A stretch of DNA of 64,000 bases from Phanerodontia chrysosporium (taxonomy: Eukaryota > Basidiomycota > Agaricomycetes > Polyporales > Phanerochaetaceae): NCBI GenBank assembly GCA_001910725.1, contig MJGA01000023.1, positions 186,001 to 250,000 of the forward strand, given 5' to 3'. The position numbers were made by a program, and so were the translations under genes. Below the pieces are notes generated by a model, which saw nothing but the letters and a program-made list of their open reading frames with translations, searched no databases and was not told where the DNA came from. Shown one piece after another: positions 10,978 through 21,130 of this stretch; the stretch's first letter is position 1; the number at the start of each line of letters is the position of its first letter.

Positions 10978-13900
10978 TCAAAGGGCCTCCGCACACCGAC
11001 ACTGGCAGCTCGCGACGGGGCACGTCTCGTGCGGCTTGCCGTTCTCCTCGCCGTAGAACCACTCCAGGACGTGCGAGGCATGCCCGCCGTGGCGGCACGT
11101 CTGGCAGAACACCAGGGCTTCGTCCATTGTGTCTACATGCCGCGCCATCACGCCATCAGCGCCAAAGCCGCGAGCCATACGGGATGACGACATACCCTTG
11201 GCCTGTGCGTGTGTGAGCTCTGCGTTCCGCGCAGAATCGGGCACGATGCTCAGCGTCATCAGGCATATCGAGCAGCGCGGAAGAGAGCGGCCGCAGTGCG
11301 AGCACGAGGTCGCCTGCCTGTCTCATCAGCGCACGCGCAAACACGATAAAGGCAACGACTGACGCGGAGGTTGTTGGGCAGCGGCGGTGTCAAGTGTTTG
11401 TTGCAGTAATTGCACCGCAGAATCATCTGCGACGGCGTAAACTTGAACGGCTGTATCTCGCCAGACTGGACAGCATCGTTCAGGATGCGCCCGCGGTCGA
11501 TGTCGAACTGGCATCGAAAATGGAATAGCTTCCATTCGTCGAGAAGATCTCGATATGCGTCGAGCCAACGCTCCGTGCGTCCCTCTTGCGCCCTGGCTGG
11601 GTTGAGGGACGCCAGCAATGAGACAGTCTGGATGTCTCCAGAAGCATCCAGGAACGCCTGAAGAATGTCCATCCCTTGGGAGGTTAGACCACTGACGATC
11701 AAACCTTCGATGTCGCCGTCGTGGATGCAGCGATCTAGCACTCGTCGAAGGTACCCGGTGAGCTCTTTGTCGTTCAGGAACTGAAGGGCGATCGCCAGCC
11801 TTTCCCGGAGAGGAAGCAGGTCCTCGCCCAACACCTCGTCCCAGTCGTCGATAGCGGTGAGATGGCTGAGGATGGCGCGCAGGTACGGGTCTTGCAGCCG
11901 TACAACAAGTCTCTCGCAGGTTTCTCGCAGCTCGGCGTTCCGCACCCCTGCACTGCCGACGGACGTGAGCGCGGCGAGCATGCCAGACATCATGTGGTGC
12001 GCCTCGTCTGCTGGCCGTCGTCAGAAGGCAGTCAACCACAGGGGCCATTGCGCACCTTTGCTCCGCATGAGCACGTCGACGGCGGCGCGGTACTGCTTCG
12101 TGAACACGAGCCAGCACGCAGCCTGCGTGTGCCGATGCTCCTTCTCCCAGCGCCGCACGGCGTGCGCGAGGTCCTCGTCGGCCAAGCTCCACGCGCACAT
12201 GTACAGAGCGAGCTGCCGCTGCGCAAGCCTGTTCGTGTTCACCGCCGGCTTCCACGACGTGTGGTTCGGCAGCTTCTCCGACAGGAGCGTCGCGACGGCC
12301 GCCGAGAACTCGTCGTGCGGGGTGTCTGTCCCACCTTTCGGGCGCCGACCGTCACCTTGCCGTGATCGCGAGCGGGGATGGTGTTGCTCCAACAGCAGAT
12401 TGGATACCGGGTTGGGAGGGATATCCAGAAGAAGACCACGCTGGCCCATTCGTGGCGTTTGATGGTTAGACAAGTGGGAGCGCGATGGGCGGAATCCTTC
12501 CCAGATACCGATAATGCCCTGGTATGAGAAGTTGTACCCATCGAGGGCGGACAGTGGCGCAGAGAGGAGGGATTGTATATCTTGCAGGTAACGTGAGACG
12601 CGGCCAACTACTTAAGTCCAATAGAGTGCTCACGATGGATCCACAGCCACATCTGGCCTAAGGTCGACTCAGGGGAAGCATCTTGGACCACCAGAGCATT
12701 GTGAATTGGCTGCGTAGAGTGGTCTGAGTATATTCAACTTGGGAACACTCTGCACTTACCGACATCAACCCATAACCCTGAGTGACCCTCCGGCGCATGG
12801 TCATCGAAATGTCTCCTTCGATGACGTGCTTCATAGTCTTCTCCGGAGACTTTCCCCATAGTGGTTCGGGCGCTTTTGCTTTCCGAGCCGTTCCCCGCGA
12901 CTTACCCAAGGCAGACTTGAGAGCGGAATCGTGGCGAGCAGGAGATGGCGAGCTGGTCATGCGCTTCGCGGCCACGCCGTGCTCAAAGTGCAAGTGCCTC
13001 AGCGCCGCCGGACTGTATGCACGGATGGGGGCCGGTCGAGTTGCCGCAAGGTTGGCCTGCGCCTTCGCAGGGAGGGCCGGGAAGCCGTCCTCGTCGCCTC
13101 TGCCGAACATGGGTGGAGTAGTGTGCCCGCGGCCCCGCGATGGGATGTCGTCGTGCAACAACTGCTTGTCGACGGAATGAGGCGTCTGCTGCTGGACCGG
13201 CGCGGCGACGTCGATCTCCCAGGGCTCTGGCGGTGGGTCGGACTCGTGTAATGCGGGCATAAGTGCGTACGAGCGACCTATGCCCAACGCTAGTTCACCA
13301 CGAGCACTCCAGGGCGTGTGGACAGGCGTGTCATGAACGGCGTATAGCTCCAGGTCGCCTTCGCGGTTCACGACCATCACATCAGAGGTAACCGGGTATG
13401 GATCCGTGGAGGGCACGAAGGCGAAAGAAGCCAGAGTCTTGTTGAAACCCTTGGCTATGCATTGATCAGCGAGTGATGACATGCTAAACGGAAGACGCAC
13501 TTCGGCGGGTATTAGATAGTACAAGCTGATATGGTACTTTTGAGTTGTCCGCTGGTGTTGGAGGTGCGGAGACATGAGTGTTGCCGGTATTTGACCAAGG
13601 CAACATGTTTGTGGGATTGACCCAGGACATGCGAATGGCTCTGGTAGAATGCGACGAGTCCCTCGAGCGACTTCGGTCTGGGGACCTGATGGCCTGGAGC
13701 TCGACCTGCTGCAAGTCCCAGAACCGCACGTGGTTGGATTCACGCTCGAGCGTAGCCAGTACTCCGCGGCGAACAGGAGAGAACTCGACGCATGACAAGC
13801 TTGCGTTCTGCCGTGGTCTTGCTCCATCAGCAGAGGCATCTTTCTCGGTGAATGTGAGGAGAGGGTGGGACAGGCGGCGAGCATCCCAGATTGTAGCGAC

Positions 13901-14709
13901 CCCATCGCCATAACATGCTATTCTATGCGGGTCGAAGGGGTCGGTAGCGATGCCGTGCACCTTACTGGCAGCGGTGAACACGCTGGGGGTCGGGGTGCGA
14001 AGGTCGAATAAACGCAGCCACCGGTGGGATATTCCAGCAAGCAGCAGAGTTGTAGACTTCGGCAAGAAGGAAACGGAGGTCACTACTTCTGTTGCCGCGA
14101 GTTGCTGAAGCACTCTGGGATCCGTCCTCGGGGCGACATCGCCCCGTGGAATTATGGGCTGAGGTCGAGGAAGCGTTCCAGGCGGCGCCACGCTGAATGT
14201 CAACTGTGTTGGTGACTTGACCGACAAAGCAGGACTCGCTGTGGCAATGTCCCAGACAACAAGACTCGCATCACCTCTGACTTTGTCGAGGCCAACCGCG
14301 AGGTAATTCGGGTCGACGGAGTTGAACGCCAGGGCATTGCACGAACGCGAGTTGCGCACTGGAAGGGCGACAGACGGACCACTGGATAACCCCTGGTTTC
14401 TCGCCGACCTCGTAGTTTCCAATCGTACCAGATCCACTTTGCCGCTCCCAAAGCCAACAGCTACCAGATCATCAAAGGCAGGGTCGGGGGACCAGGCAAC
14501 ACACTACGCTGGACGTGAATATCGTTTGGACGGCATGCAGAGGGCAGCTGTACCTTCATGAGATTCAGGTCTTGCTTGGACGTGACATGCTTAATCTCAG
14601 AAGAGTCCGGCACCCATTCGTACAGCGTGACTTGCGATCCTCCGCCAACGAGGAATTTGTTGTCCAGCCTAGGGTGCCAAATGAGCCGTTTCTCCGTTTG
14701 GGTCAACAT
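10978..14709 (-). CDS. SEA4: Sea4/Mio subunit of the SEA (GATOR2) complex
   Basis: Sea4 (Mio/MIOS in animals) is a subunit of GATOR2/SEACAT on the vacuolar membrane, which promotes TORC1 signalling in response to amino acids. ATG at 14709 gives MLTQTEKRLIWHPR, then a beta-propeller with WD-like pieces (LAVGLDKVRGDASLVVWD, WLRLFDLR, ATIWDARR, HVRFWDLQ), the conserved RRRVTQGYGL, IGIWEGF, ACWLVFTKQYRAAV, MMSGMLAAL and an alpha-solenoid. The C-terminus is the paired zinc-binding RING-like fold: CNYCNKHL, TSCSHCGRSLPRCSICLM, FCQTCRHGGHASHVLEWF and CPVASCQCRCA, ending at 10978. Introns are short GT-AG. No frame break was seen. Confidence 0.93.
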
Positions 14710-15215
14710 GTTGAACCGAGCGGGTATATGCGCGTGTTTGAGGGAAGTAAACTGATCAAGGGCGCAGCAAGCAGAGGACCTAGCGGAAGAGTAGATTAAA
14801 TAGAGGAGGCACTCATGTTGAAGAGGGTGGATGCGACTCGCTCGATGGCAAGTCGGATGTAAGACGCGAAGAGCGCAGCGCTGCTGAGATTTGAAACCAA
14901 GCTTAGCACCGATACGAAGTGGAGGTAAGCATACAGGTTGGGCGGTAAGCACTGGACGTTCCCACGGTCAACAGGATAGAATAGAGTTACGTCACAAGCG
15001 TATACCTCCGTTTACCTCCTGGGCTCGGCTGACGACTTGTCCTCTCCCCCCATCTCTCTGCTTCTGTGAGTCCTCGTCGTTGGCAGGTCACCGAATCACG
15101 TCCGTCGCTTCCACACCTGGTGAGTCTGAGAGATCGACCCGAAGTCACTGGTGCCGACCACGCTTTGATCGCAGGCTGGGAGCACAAACAGGACCCAAAT
15201 TCAGTGGACCGCCGG
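14710..15215. promoter_or_regulatory. Shared upstream region of SEA4 and the RD-rich gene
   Basis: The two start codons point away from each other and are about 506 bp apart, so this stretch should carry both promoters and 5' leaders. It has CT-rich tracts near 15.03-15.06 kb. I could not pick out a TATA box with confidence. Confidence 0.5.
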
Positions 15216-18200
15216 ATGTCGACAAGGCAAAACAAGAAACGGAAAGGCCGTGGGAATGTTATCAACCGAGAACGCACTGTCACCACGCTTACAGAGGGTT
15301 CAGAGGGTTCTTTCATGGCTGCAGACGACGCTCACGCTGGCCTCATACCGCACCCATTCTCAGTCGCCTCATCTGTGACAGACTCTACCAACATCTCTCC
15401 TGGGTTTTCTATGACTCCGGGCTTTTCACCATTTTCCTACACCTACATGCCATCCATGCCTGCTTCCACACCAGGATCTATGTTCAGTCAACCGCAGACT
15501 CCATTCTATCCGCCGCAGCCTCTCCCTCCTGGGCAGAACGACCTCGAGATCCTGGAGCGTCTGAAAGAGACCATCAAGGCTGGTCAGCACGAGTTCTTCC
15601 AACCCATCCCTCGCCCTACTGCTCTGGCTAGCATCTATCTGGGGCCCCACCATTCATCCCAGGCATTACCCCACTCAGAACCAGTATCTTCCTACAGACC
15701 AGACGGACGGCGTTCATCCCCCGGCAGTCATGGTGCCAACGGAGACGGGAGCGTGAGGAAGCACGAGGGGTCGTCATCTGTGAGTAACGCTTCGAGGCGC
15801 AATTATCGGAGACGAAATCTAACACTCCTCACAGACTCTGGCGTTGGGAGATCCTGTCGACACCAGCAACAGAAATGTTGACATTGATCCCCCCGGCTTG
15901 AACACCCCTCTTGCGTCGGCACACTCTGAGATAGGCAACTCCGTTTTGCGACCCCAAGGGCTGGGAAGAATTACAACAGAGAAATCTCTTGATTCTCAGT
16001 ACAATGCTAAGTCCTCAGGGGAGCTCTCTACCAAGTCCTCTAGTTTCGACAGCAAGGACTACACAAGCTCTCGAGACTCTACATGGACCTCGCGTAATGG
16101 TGCTGGATCTCAAGGCGACGTCCGCAGATATGAGGAAGACCGAGCTAGTATGAATGGACGCACCGGCACAGATTCTCGGTACGGCTCAGCTGATATTCGC
16201 CCTGCTCAGCGATATATGGACCGCGAGAGGGATAGGGACCGTGAACGTGACAGAGATCGAGAACGAGAATGGGAGCGTGACCGAGATCGTAGAGGTACTG
16301 ATTTCAGCGCGCGCTATGCCAGAGATGACCGTCGGGATGAGAAGTACAGGTATGGCGATAATCGCAGGCCACCACTGGAGGAGCGACACTACGAGCCTGG
16401 TAACCGACCTGGACCTCCTTTGCGTCAATGGGACTCGAAGTCTTCAGACCTGGACGACAGAGCTGCCCCTCCTGACCCTCACGCCCCGCGCTCTGTCCTC
16501 GAAGAACGTCCAGGTGAGGCTCGCATCCATCTACCTGAGGACCGTCCTGGAGATTCTCGGTTGCCGCGTGCCTTCGCGGATGATCGCTCTTTCCACGGCC
16601 ATCCTGACGAACGTGGTGCTCGAGAGCGTCAGTCAAGACCTCCTAGTGACGATCGTAGACCTCTTCCCACCAGCGACGAGAGAGGACCTAAGCCTGCTTC
16701 TCCAGACGACCGCCGCCCTGGGCTACCAATTGATCGGACAGTCAAGCTGGCAGACGATAGGCGTCCACCTCCAAGCGGAACAAGTGATAGGCAAGTAAAG
16801 CCCCTCTCACCAGAAGCCAGTCGGTCGGCAAATGGCGATACATCATCTAGGCCGCCAACATCTAGTGACGCAAGACGAGGCCCACCTCCTTCACCGATCG
16901 CTCGGACCGCAGTGAATCAAACTGCTTCTGCCAGCGGAGAACGAGCTGCAAGACCTGAAGACCGGCTAACGGGACCTGTAACTGCTGGAGATCGAAATCG
17001 GCCTCTCCCTATGGATGATCGTCGCGGACCTGGATCCCTGCCTCCACCGCGAACTGCTGATGACCGGCGAATTGCAGAAGACTATCCCAAGACTTCAAGC
17101 ACTGCCCCTGCTGCTGTTCCTCGGTCTACGGATGATCGCTCTCGCCCGGCCGTAGAGGACCGGTCGTCACGCCCGCCCTCTCTCCAAGATAGATTGAGTA
17201 GGCCTGCTGACCAACCTCCGTCAACTCGACCTGTCCCCGATGCCCGCCCAATTGCCGCTCCTCCTTCGGATACCGCGTCTCTGCGTCCAGCTCCAGATTC
17301 TGCTCCTGCTTTGGCCCGACCCCTGGATACCCGTCCGCCTCCCCCTGATTCCCGTGCACTTCCTGATCGTCTGTCGCGGCCTGAGGATCGTGGCCGGCCT
17401 CTCACGAGCGACCGATCCGCAAGAGGCTCTCCTCCGAGGGATCGTTCGCCACCAAGAACCAATTACACGAAAGCCCGCCCGCCATCGCTGGTGCGTGACG
17501 ATCCTGCACTCCCTAGCCTCAAACCCCGAGGAGGGACTGTATCACCGCGACGAGGTGATCCCCGTCCAACTGAGAGGTCGTCATACCCAGACCGCTATGA
17601 GAGAGACAGGTCAAGGGACCGTCGCTCTGATATAATGGACGTTGACGCTCCACGGTTCAATGATCGCGCACCTCCAGCTAGCTTCCGCCGATCACCACCG
17701 CCCTACAACCGTGACAGACCTTGGAGTGATTCGTATCCTAGAGAGCTGCCACCACCAAGCTATGGGCGTGACTGGCGGGATGAAGACCGGCATCCTCCGA
17801 ACGTGTCCTTTGACCAATGGGATCGCGATCGTCGCGACTGGGAGCGAGACCGCCCTCCGGTGCTAGATCGAGACCGTGACTATGAACGAGATAGGTTTGC
17901 AAGTCGTGAACCGCCCCCTCCAAACTGGGAGACCCGCGAAGAACGCGAACGACGCGTTTCTGCATTTCCGCCAGCGCCATCGTCTCTTGCGGGAGACGTC
18001 CCCCCTCGTCCGTTTGACTCACGCCCTCTGAGTGCTCGGCTGTCCGATGGATACCCTCCAGATGAACGTGATCGTGAACGCTACGACCGTGCTCGCTATC
18101 CACCGCTCGACGCAAGCCCCGGCAGTTACAACAGAGTCCGCGGGCGCAGTCCCACGCCTCCGCGCCGTGCAGGTGCGCCAATTGACGACCTCCGACCTCC

Positions 18201-18543
18201 ACTCAAACGCGCACGAGACGACGCGTACGGACACCCAGGCTATTATTCGCCACCTCCAGGCGCGCTTGAAGCGGGGCGCGACTACCCGCCTCCACCGCGT
18301 CTACGCACGCCTCCACCTGGCGGATACTATGACGACGCAAGAGACTATCCTCCGCGCGGCGTCAGTCCTGCCCCGTCTGTTCGCGACCGAGACCGCGACT
18401 ACATGGACAGGGATGGTTACCCGCCGTACGACAGGCGCGAGCCTCCGCCGCTTAGTAGGATGCCCCCACCGAGATCGCCACCGCCTTACGCCAGAGGCGG
18501 GTACGGAAGAGACGATCGTCGTTACCCTCCACCGAGGCCGTAA
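15216..18543 (+). CDS. Arg/Asp-rich disordered protein of unknown function
   Basis: Two exons (15216-15779 and 15835-18543, intron GTGAGT...CACAG) give about 1,090 residues. The start MSTRQNKKRKGRGNVINRER is basic. A short conserved-looking helix, DLEILERLKETIKAGQHEFF, follows, then FQPIPRPTALASIYLGP. The rest is low complexity: runs of alternating RD/RE/DR dipeptides near residues 300-350, many copies of (S/A)DDRRP, and a Pro/Tyr/Arg tail (PPPGGYYDDARDYPPRG). RD/RE-rich chains are common in nuclear RNA-processing proteins, but that role here is only inference. I do not recognise a catalytic domain. It is divergently arranged with SEA4. Confidence 0.8.
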
Positions 18544-18984
18544 TCTGCTGCCGTACGTCCTCATTCCGTTCCCCTGGCCTCGTTTTCGTTCAACGCCCCA
18601 TTGCAGCGCCTTGACATCACGAATATCATGCTCGATCTACTTGTTCGCATCTTTGCTATTTACTCGACGTATTTTGTTGCATGTACATGCCCAACGGTCT
18701 GCTATGTAGTCTATACGACATGGACAAGATGCACATATCCATTCTTGCACACAACCTGTCCGACGTAAGCGCGGGACACGTGGCGGCCAAGAAGCAAGCT
18801 CGGGCGCTGCTCGCTTCGCTTCACCTTTGGCACTTCGAGCAGAGGCGAATTCTGCCTGCAGCATTGGAACATACTCATCACCAGAAACATTCTCGTAGAA
18901 CCTCCGAGTTTGTCTCGTTTACACGTTGAGTGGACAACGGCCATCTTTACTCGTTCGAAAAGCTTATTCACTTTCGCTCTGCAG
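18544..18984. other. Intergenic region upstream of an F-box gene
   Basis: It contains the 3' UTR of the RD-rich gene, including a pyrimidine/AT-rich stretch near 18.63-18.70 kb, and the promoter of the F-box gene. No separate gene is recognised. Confidence 0.5.
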
Positions 18985-20414
18985 ATGGATAGCTGGCCTC
19001 CACCCCCGCCATCTCCGTTCGCTGAGCTGCGAACCGTTGATGAGGTTGACGCAATCAAGCGAAGACTCTACGACTTGATACTTGAGCTCAACACCGTCAG
19101 GAACACGCTTGCTCCTATCAATGTTCACCTACCCCCCGAGGTTCTTCTGCAAACGTTCAACGCCCTGGCGGATCTATACGATGCGGGAGAACCTTTGATG
19201 GTGGAGGACTATAGCAGGATGTGTCACCATTACAAGTGGATCATCGTCACCCACGTATGTCGATCATGGCGTGCTCTCGCACTTGGCAACTCTTCTCTGT
19301 GGAGTCGTATCTTGTTCGACAATCCAGTGGCGGCACAGACGTTCTTGGAACGAGCGGGTGACCGTTCTCCTCTATCGTTCTGGGGCCAACCCGTTCCGGT
19401 AAAAGAGGTGGTCAACTATAGTCAACGCCTTGTACAAGTCGGATGTATGAACCTGGACGATGAAGCGCGACGCTACCTCCAATCCGCCTATCCCCATGAC
19501 CCAATCGGACTACCTATGCTCGAGACTCTAAGTCTCACAATTCACGGCGAGACTGTCCCGAAACTATCAATGCCTCGGCTGAGGAGCCTCTATGCTCACG
19601 GACCTTGGCTTGCTGTGGAGACTATAATGCGGCGCGCTCCGGCTCTTTCCCATTTGGAAATCTACAACAGGACCACCTCTCATCACGATTTTATGCCTGT
19701 TTCTCAACTACTGCGCCTGCTACGAGCCCTACCAATGTTGGAAGTAGTCTACATCGTGAATGGTGTTGCAATGAAGACACGGGCCGCGTCTGTTGACACC
19801 GTCGCGTTACCACGTCTTCGCCAGATTGTGCTCCGACACAAACGCGGATCTGTAGATGCGACTGGATGCGCGTACCTCTTATCGCAGCTATCCATCCCCG
19901 ACGCTGCAGAGGTAGAGCTCGAAGGCTCACAGCCTCCACATGTATATCACCAATACAAGGAAATCATCAACGACCTTGAGGCTTGGACATTGTCACAATA
20001 TCCCCCAGCTACTCCATTGTTTAACCGTCTATCTGTCTTGCAGCAAAGAATGTATACTCTGGACACACTTTTTCAGTTAACGCTTTCGTCGCTCGACCGC
20101 CCGATGGAGCAAGCCCGCAGGGTAAAATTAACTCTAGTGCTATGCTTGGCCTCTGCATTCGGCGGCCCTCTGTGGGGAACCTCATCTGAACGTCGGAACG
20201 GAGACGAGGTCCTCTGCGATATCTCCCATATGCCACTCGCAGCCCACGTCACACATCTTACCATCGAACAAGGCTCGTCGCTCCCCCCTCTGGCCGAAGA
20301 CGTCGCAGTTTGGCGCTCTCACCTAGCTCACTTACCCCTCCAGTCACTTACTCTCTCTGCCACTGCGACCGACTTCAACCAACAGAAGACGGTTGCGTTG
20401 ATCGAGCTCATGCA
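18985..20414 (+). pseudogene. F-box protein gene, 5' part (interrupted by retrotransposon)
   Basis: F-box proteins link targets to SCF ubiquitin ligases. ATG at 18985 follows GCAG and gives MDSWPPPPPSPF, a coiled coil, then the F-box: LAPINVHLPPEVLLQTFNAL, WIIVTHVCRSWRALAL and SLWSRI, then about 330 residues with leucine-rich spacing. Reading is clean to LIELM, where the LTR begins. The continuation is at 28555-28860. As it stands, the frame runs about 30 codons into the LTR and stops at 20517, so the product would be a chimera lacking its last ~100 residues. The coding sequence on both sides of the element is otherwise undamaged, consistent with a recent insertion. Confidence 0.88.
20410..20414. 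repeat. Target-site duplication, left copy (ATGCA)
   Basis: The five bases before the TG of the 5' LTR are ATGCA, matching the five bases after the CA of the 3' LTR at 28555-28559. Ty3/gypsy integrases usually make a 5 bp duplication. Confidence 0.95.
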
Positions 20415-20588
20415 TGTTACAGTTGGGATATGGCTATGCAAGGCTATGCTGATCTATTTGATCATCTCTTTTCTCTTACATGTTTCACCCTCTCTTCCAT
20501 CATGTTTCATCCCTTGATTCATTATGACTCACACTGACTGGTAGCCTATGCCTCGTTGTTCCCTCCTGGTAGCAGGCCTGGGTTAGAG

Positions 20589-20596
20589 TATATAAG
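20589..20596 (+). promoter_or_regulatory. TATA box of the LTR promoter
   Basis: TATATAAG is the only good TATA element in the LTR. A start 25-35 bp downstream falls at about 20615-20624, just at the bases complementary to the primer site. Confidence 0.75.
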
Positions 20597-20663
20597 GACT
20601 ACCTCTCTGTACTCTTTTCTTCAGCTTCTCCTCTTGTACTCTCGTCTAGTTATCTATTGCTAC

Positions 20664-20723
20664 ACTTGGAGCCTGAGTCCAAGTCTTCTGTACTCGCGCT
20701 ACACTTGAGGCCTGAGCTCAAGT
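20664..20723 (+). repeat. Two tandem hairpins with compensatory stems
   Basis: Hairpin 1 (20664-20684) is ACTTGGA, loop GCCTGAG, TCCAAGT. Hairpin 2 (20703-20723) is ACTTGAG, same loop, CTCAAGT. The copies are 39 bp apart; the two stem bases that differ change on both arms so pairing is kept. Both lie in transcribed R/U5. The 3' LTR has the same pair at 28467-28526. Confidence 0.75.
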
Positions 20724-20753
20724 CTTCAATACACGTATTCAGACTCTTACATT

Positions 20754-20763
20754 AGGAGAAGCT
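20754..20763 (+). promoter_or_regulatory. Self-priming primer binding site
   Basis: AGGAGAAGCT begins two bases after the LTR and is the exact reverse complement of AGCTTCTCCT at 20623-20632, which lies at the predicted 5' end of the element RNA. This matches the Tf1/sushi mechanism, in which the RNA 5' end folds back as primer. No match to a tRNA 3' end was seen here. Confidence 0.75.
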
Positions 20764-21130
20764 CCCACACGCATCGGCTGGCCTACCTAAGGCCCAAGCC
20801 CAGAATATCGCAGTCACCACGGACAAGTTAGCGTGCGCCAGTTGCGCACACGTATTCCACAAGAAACAGATCAAGGACAAGCACTGGGGAAAGAACGAAC
20901 GCGACAGACTTCAGTGGACCAAGTGTCAAGTACAACCGTGCCCTTGGAGGTACCTTAACGCAGCACCCGAAGACGAAATCTCTGAAGAAGATCACGAACG
21001 ACCGACAGAACAGCAAATTAGCAGATTCCCCAGCATTGACGAATACGAGAGATACTCCGACGAACAGGAGGCAAAAGCACACGACGAAAGCGAAGAAACA
21101 CAGTCGTCCACTGACTCCACACAATCCGAC
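20756..21130 (+). other. ATG-less open extension in frame with Gag
   Basis: From just after a TAG at 20753 the Gag frame is open for 125 codons with no ATG and no stop. It encodes a Cys/His-containing stretch (CASCAHVFHKK, then KCQVQPCPW) followed by an acidic Glu/Asp/Ser/Thr run that blends into the start of Gag. Either Gag begins at a non-AUG codon or this is relic coding sequence. Confidence 0.45.

Larger units (their letters stand above)
20415..20751 (+). repeat. 5' long terminal repeat
   Basis: 337 bp, TG...CA ends. It carries a TATA box at 20589, a predicted transcript start near 20620 and two tandem hairpins in the transcribed part. It is identical by eye to the copy at 28218-28554. 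Confidence 0.96.

Noticed and set aside
20752..20790. tRNA primer binding site
   Set aside because: No TGG-led match to a tRNA 3' end directly after the LTR, whereas the 10-base self-complement is exact.
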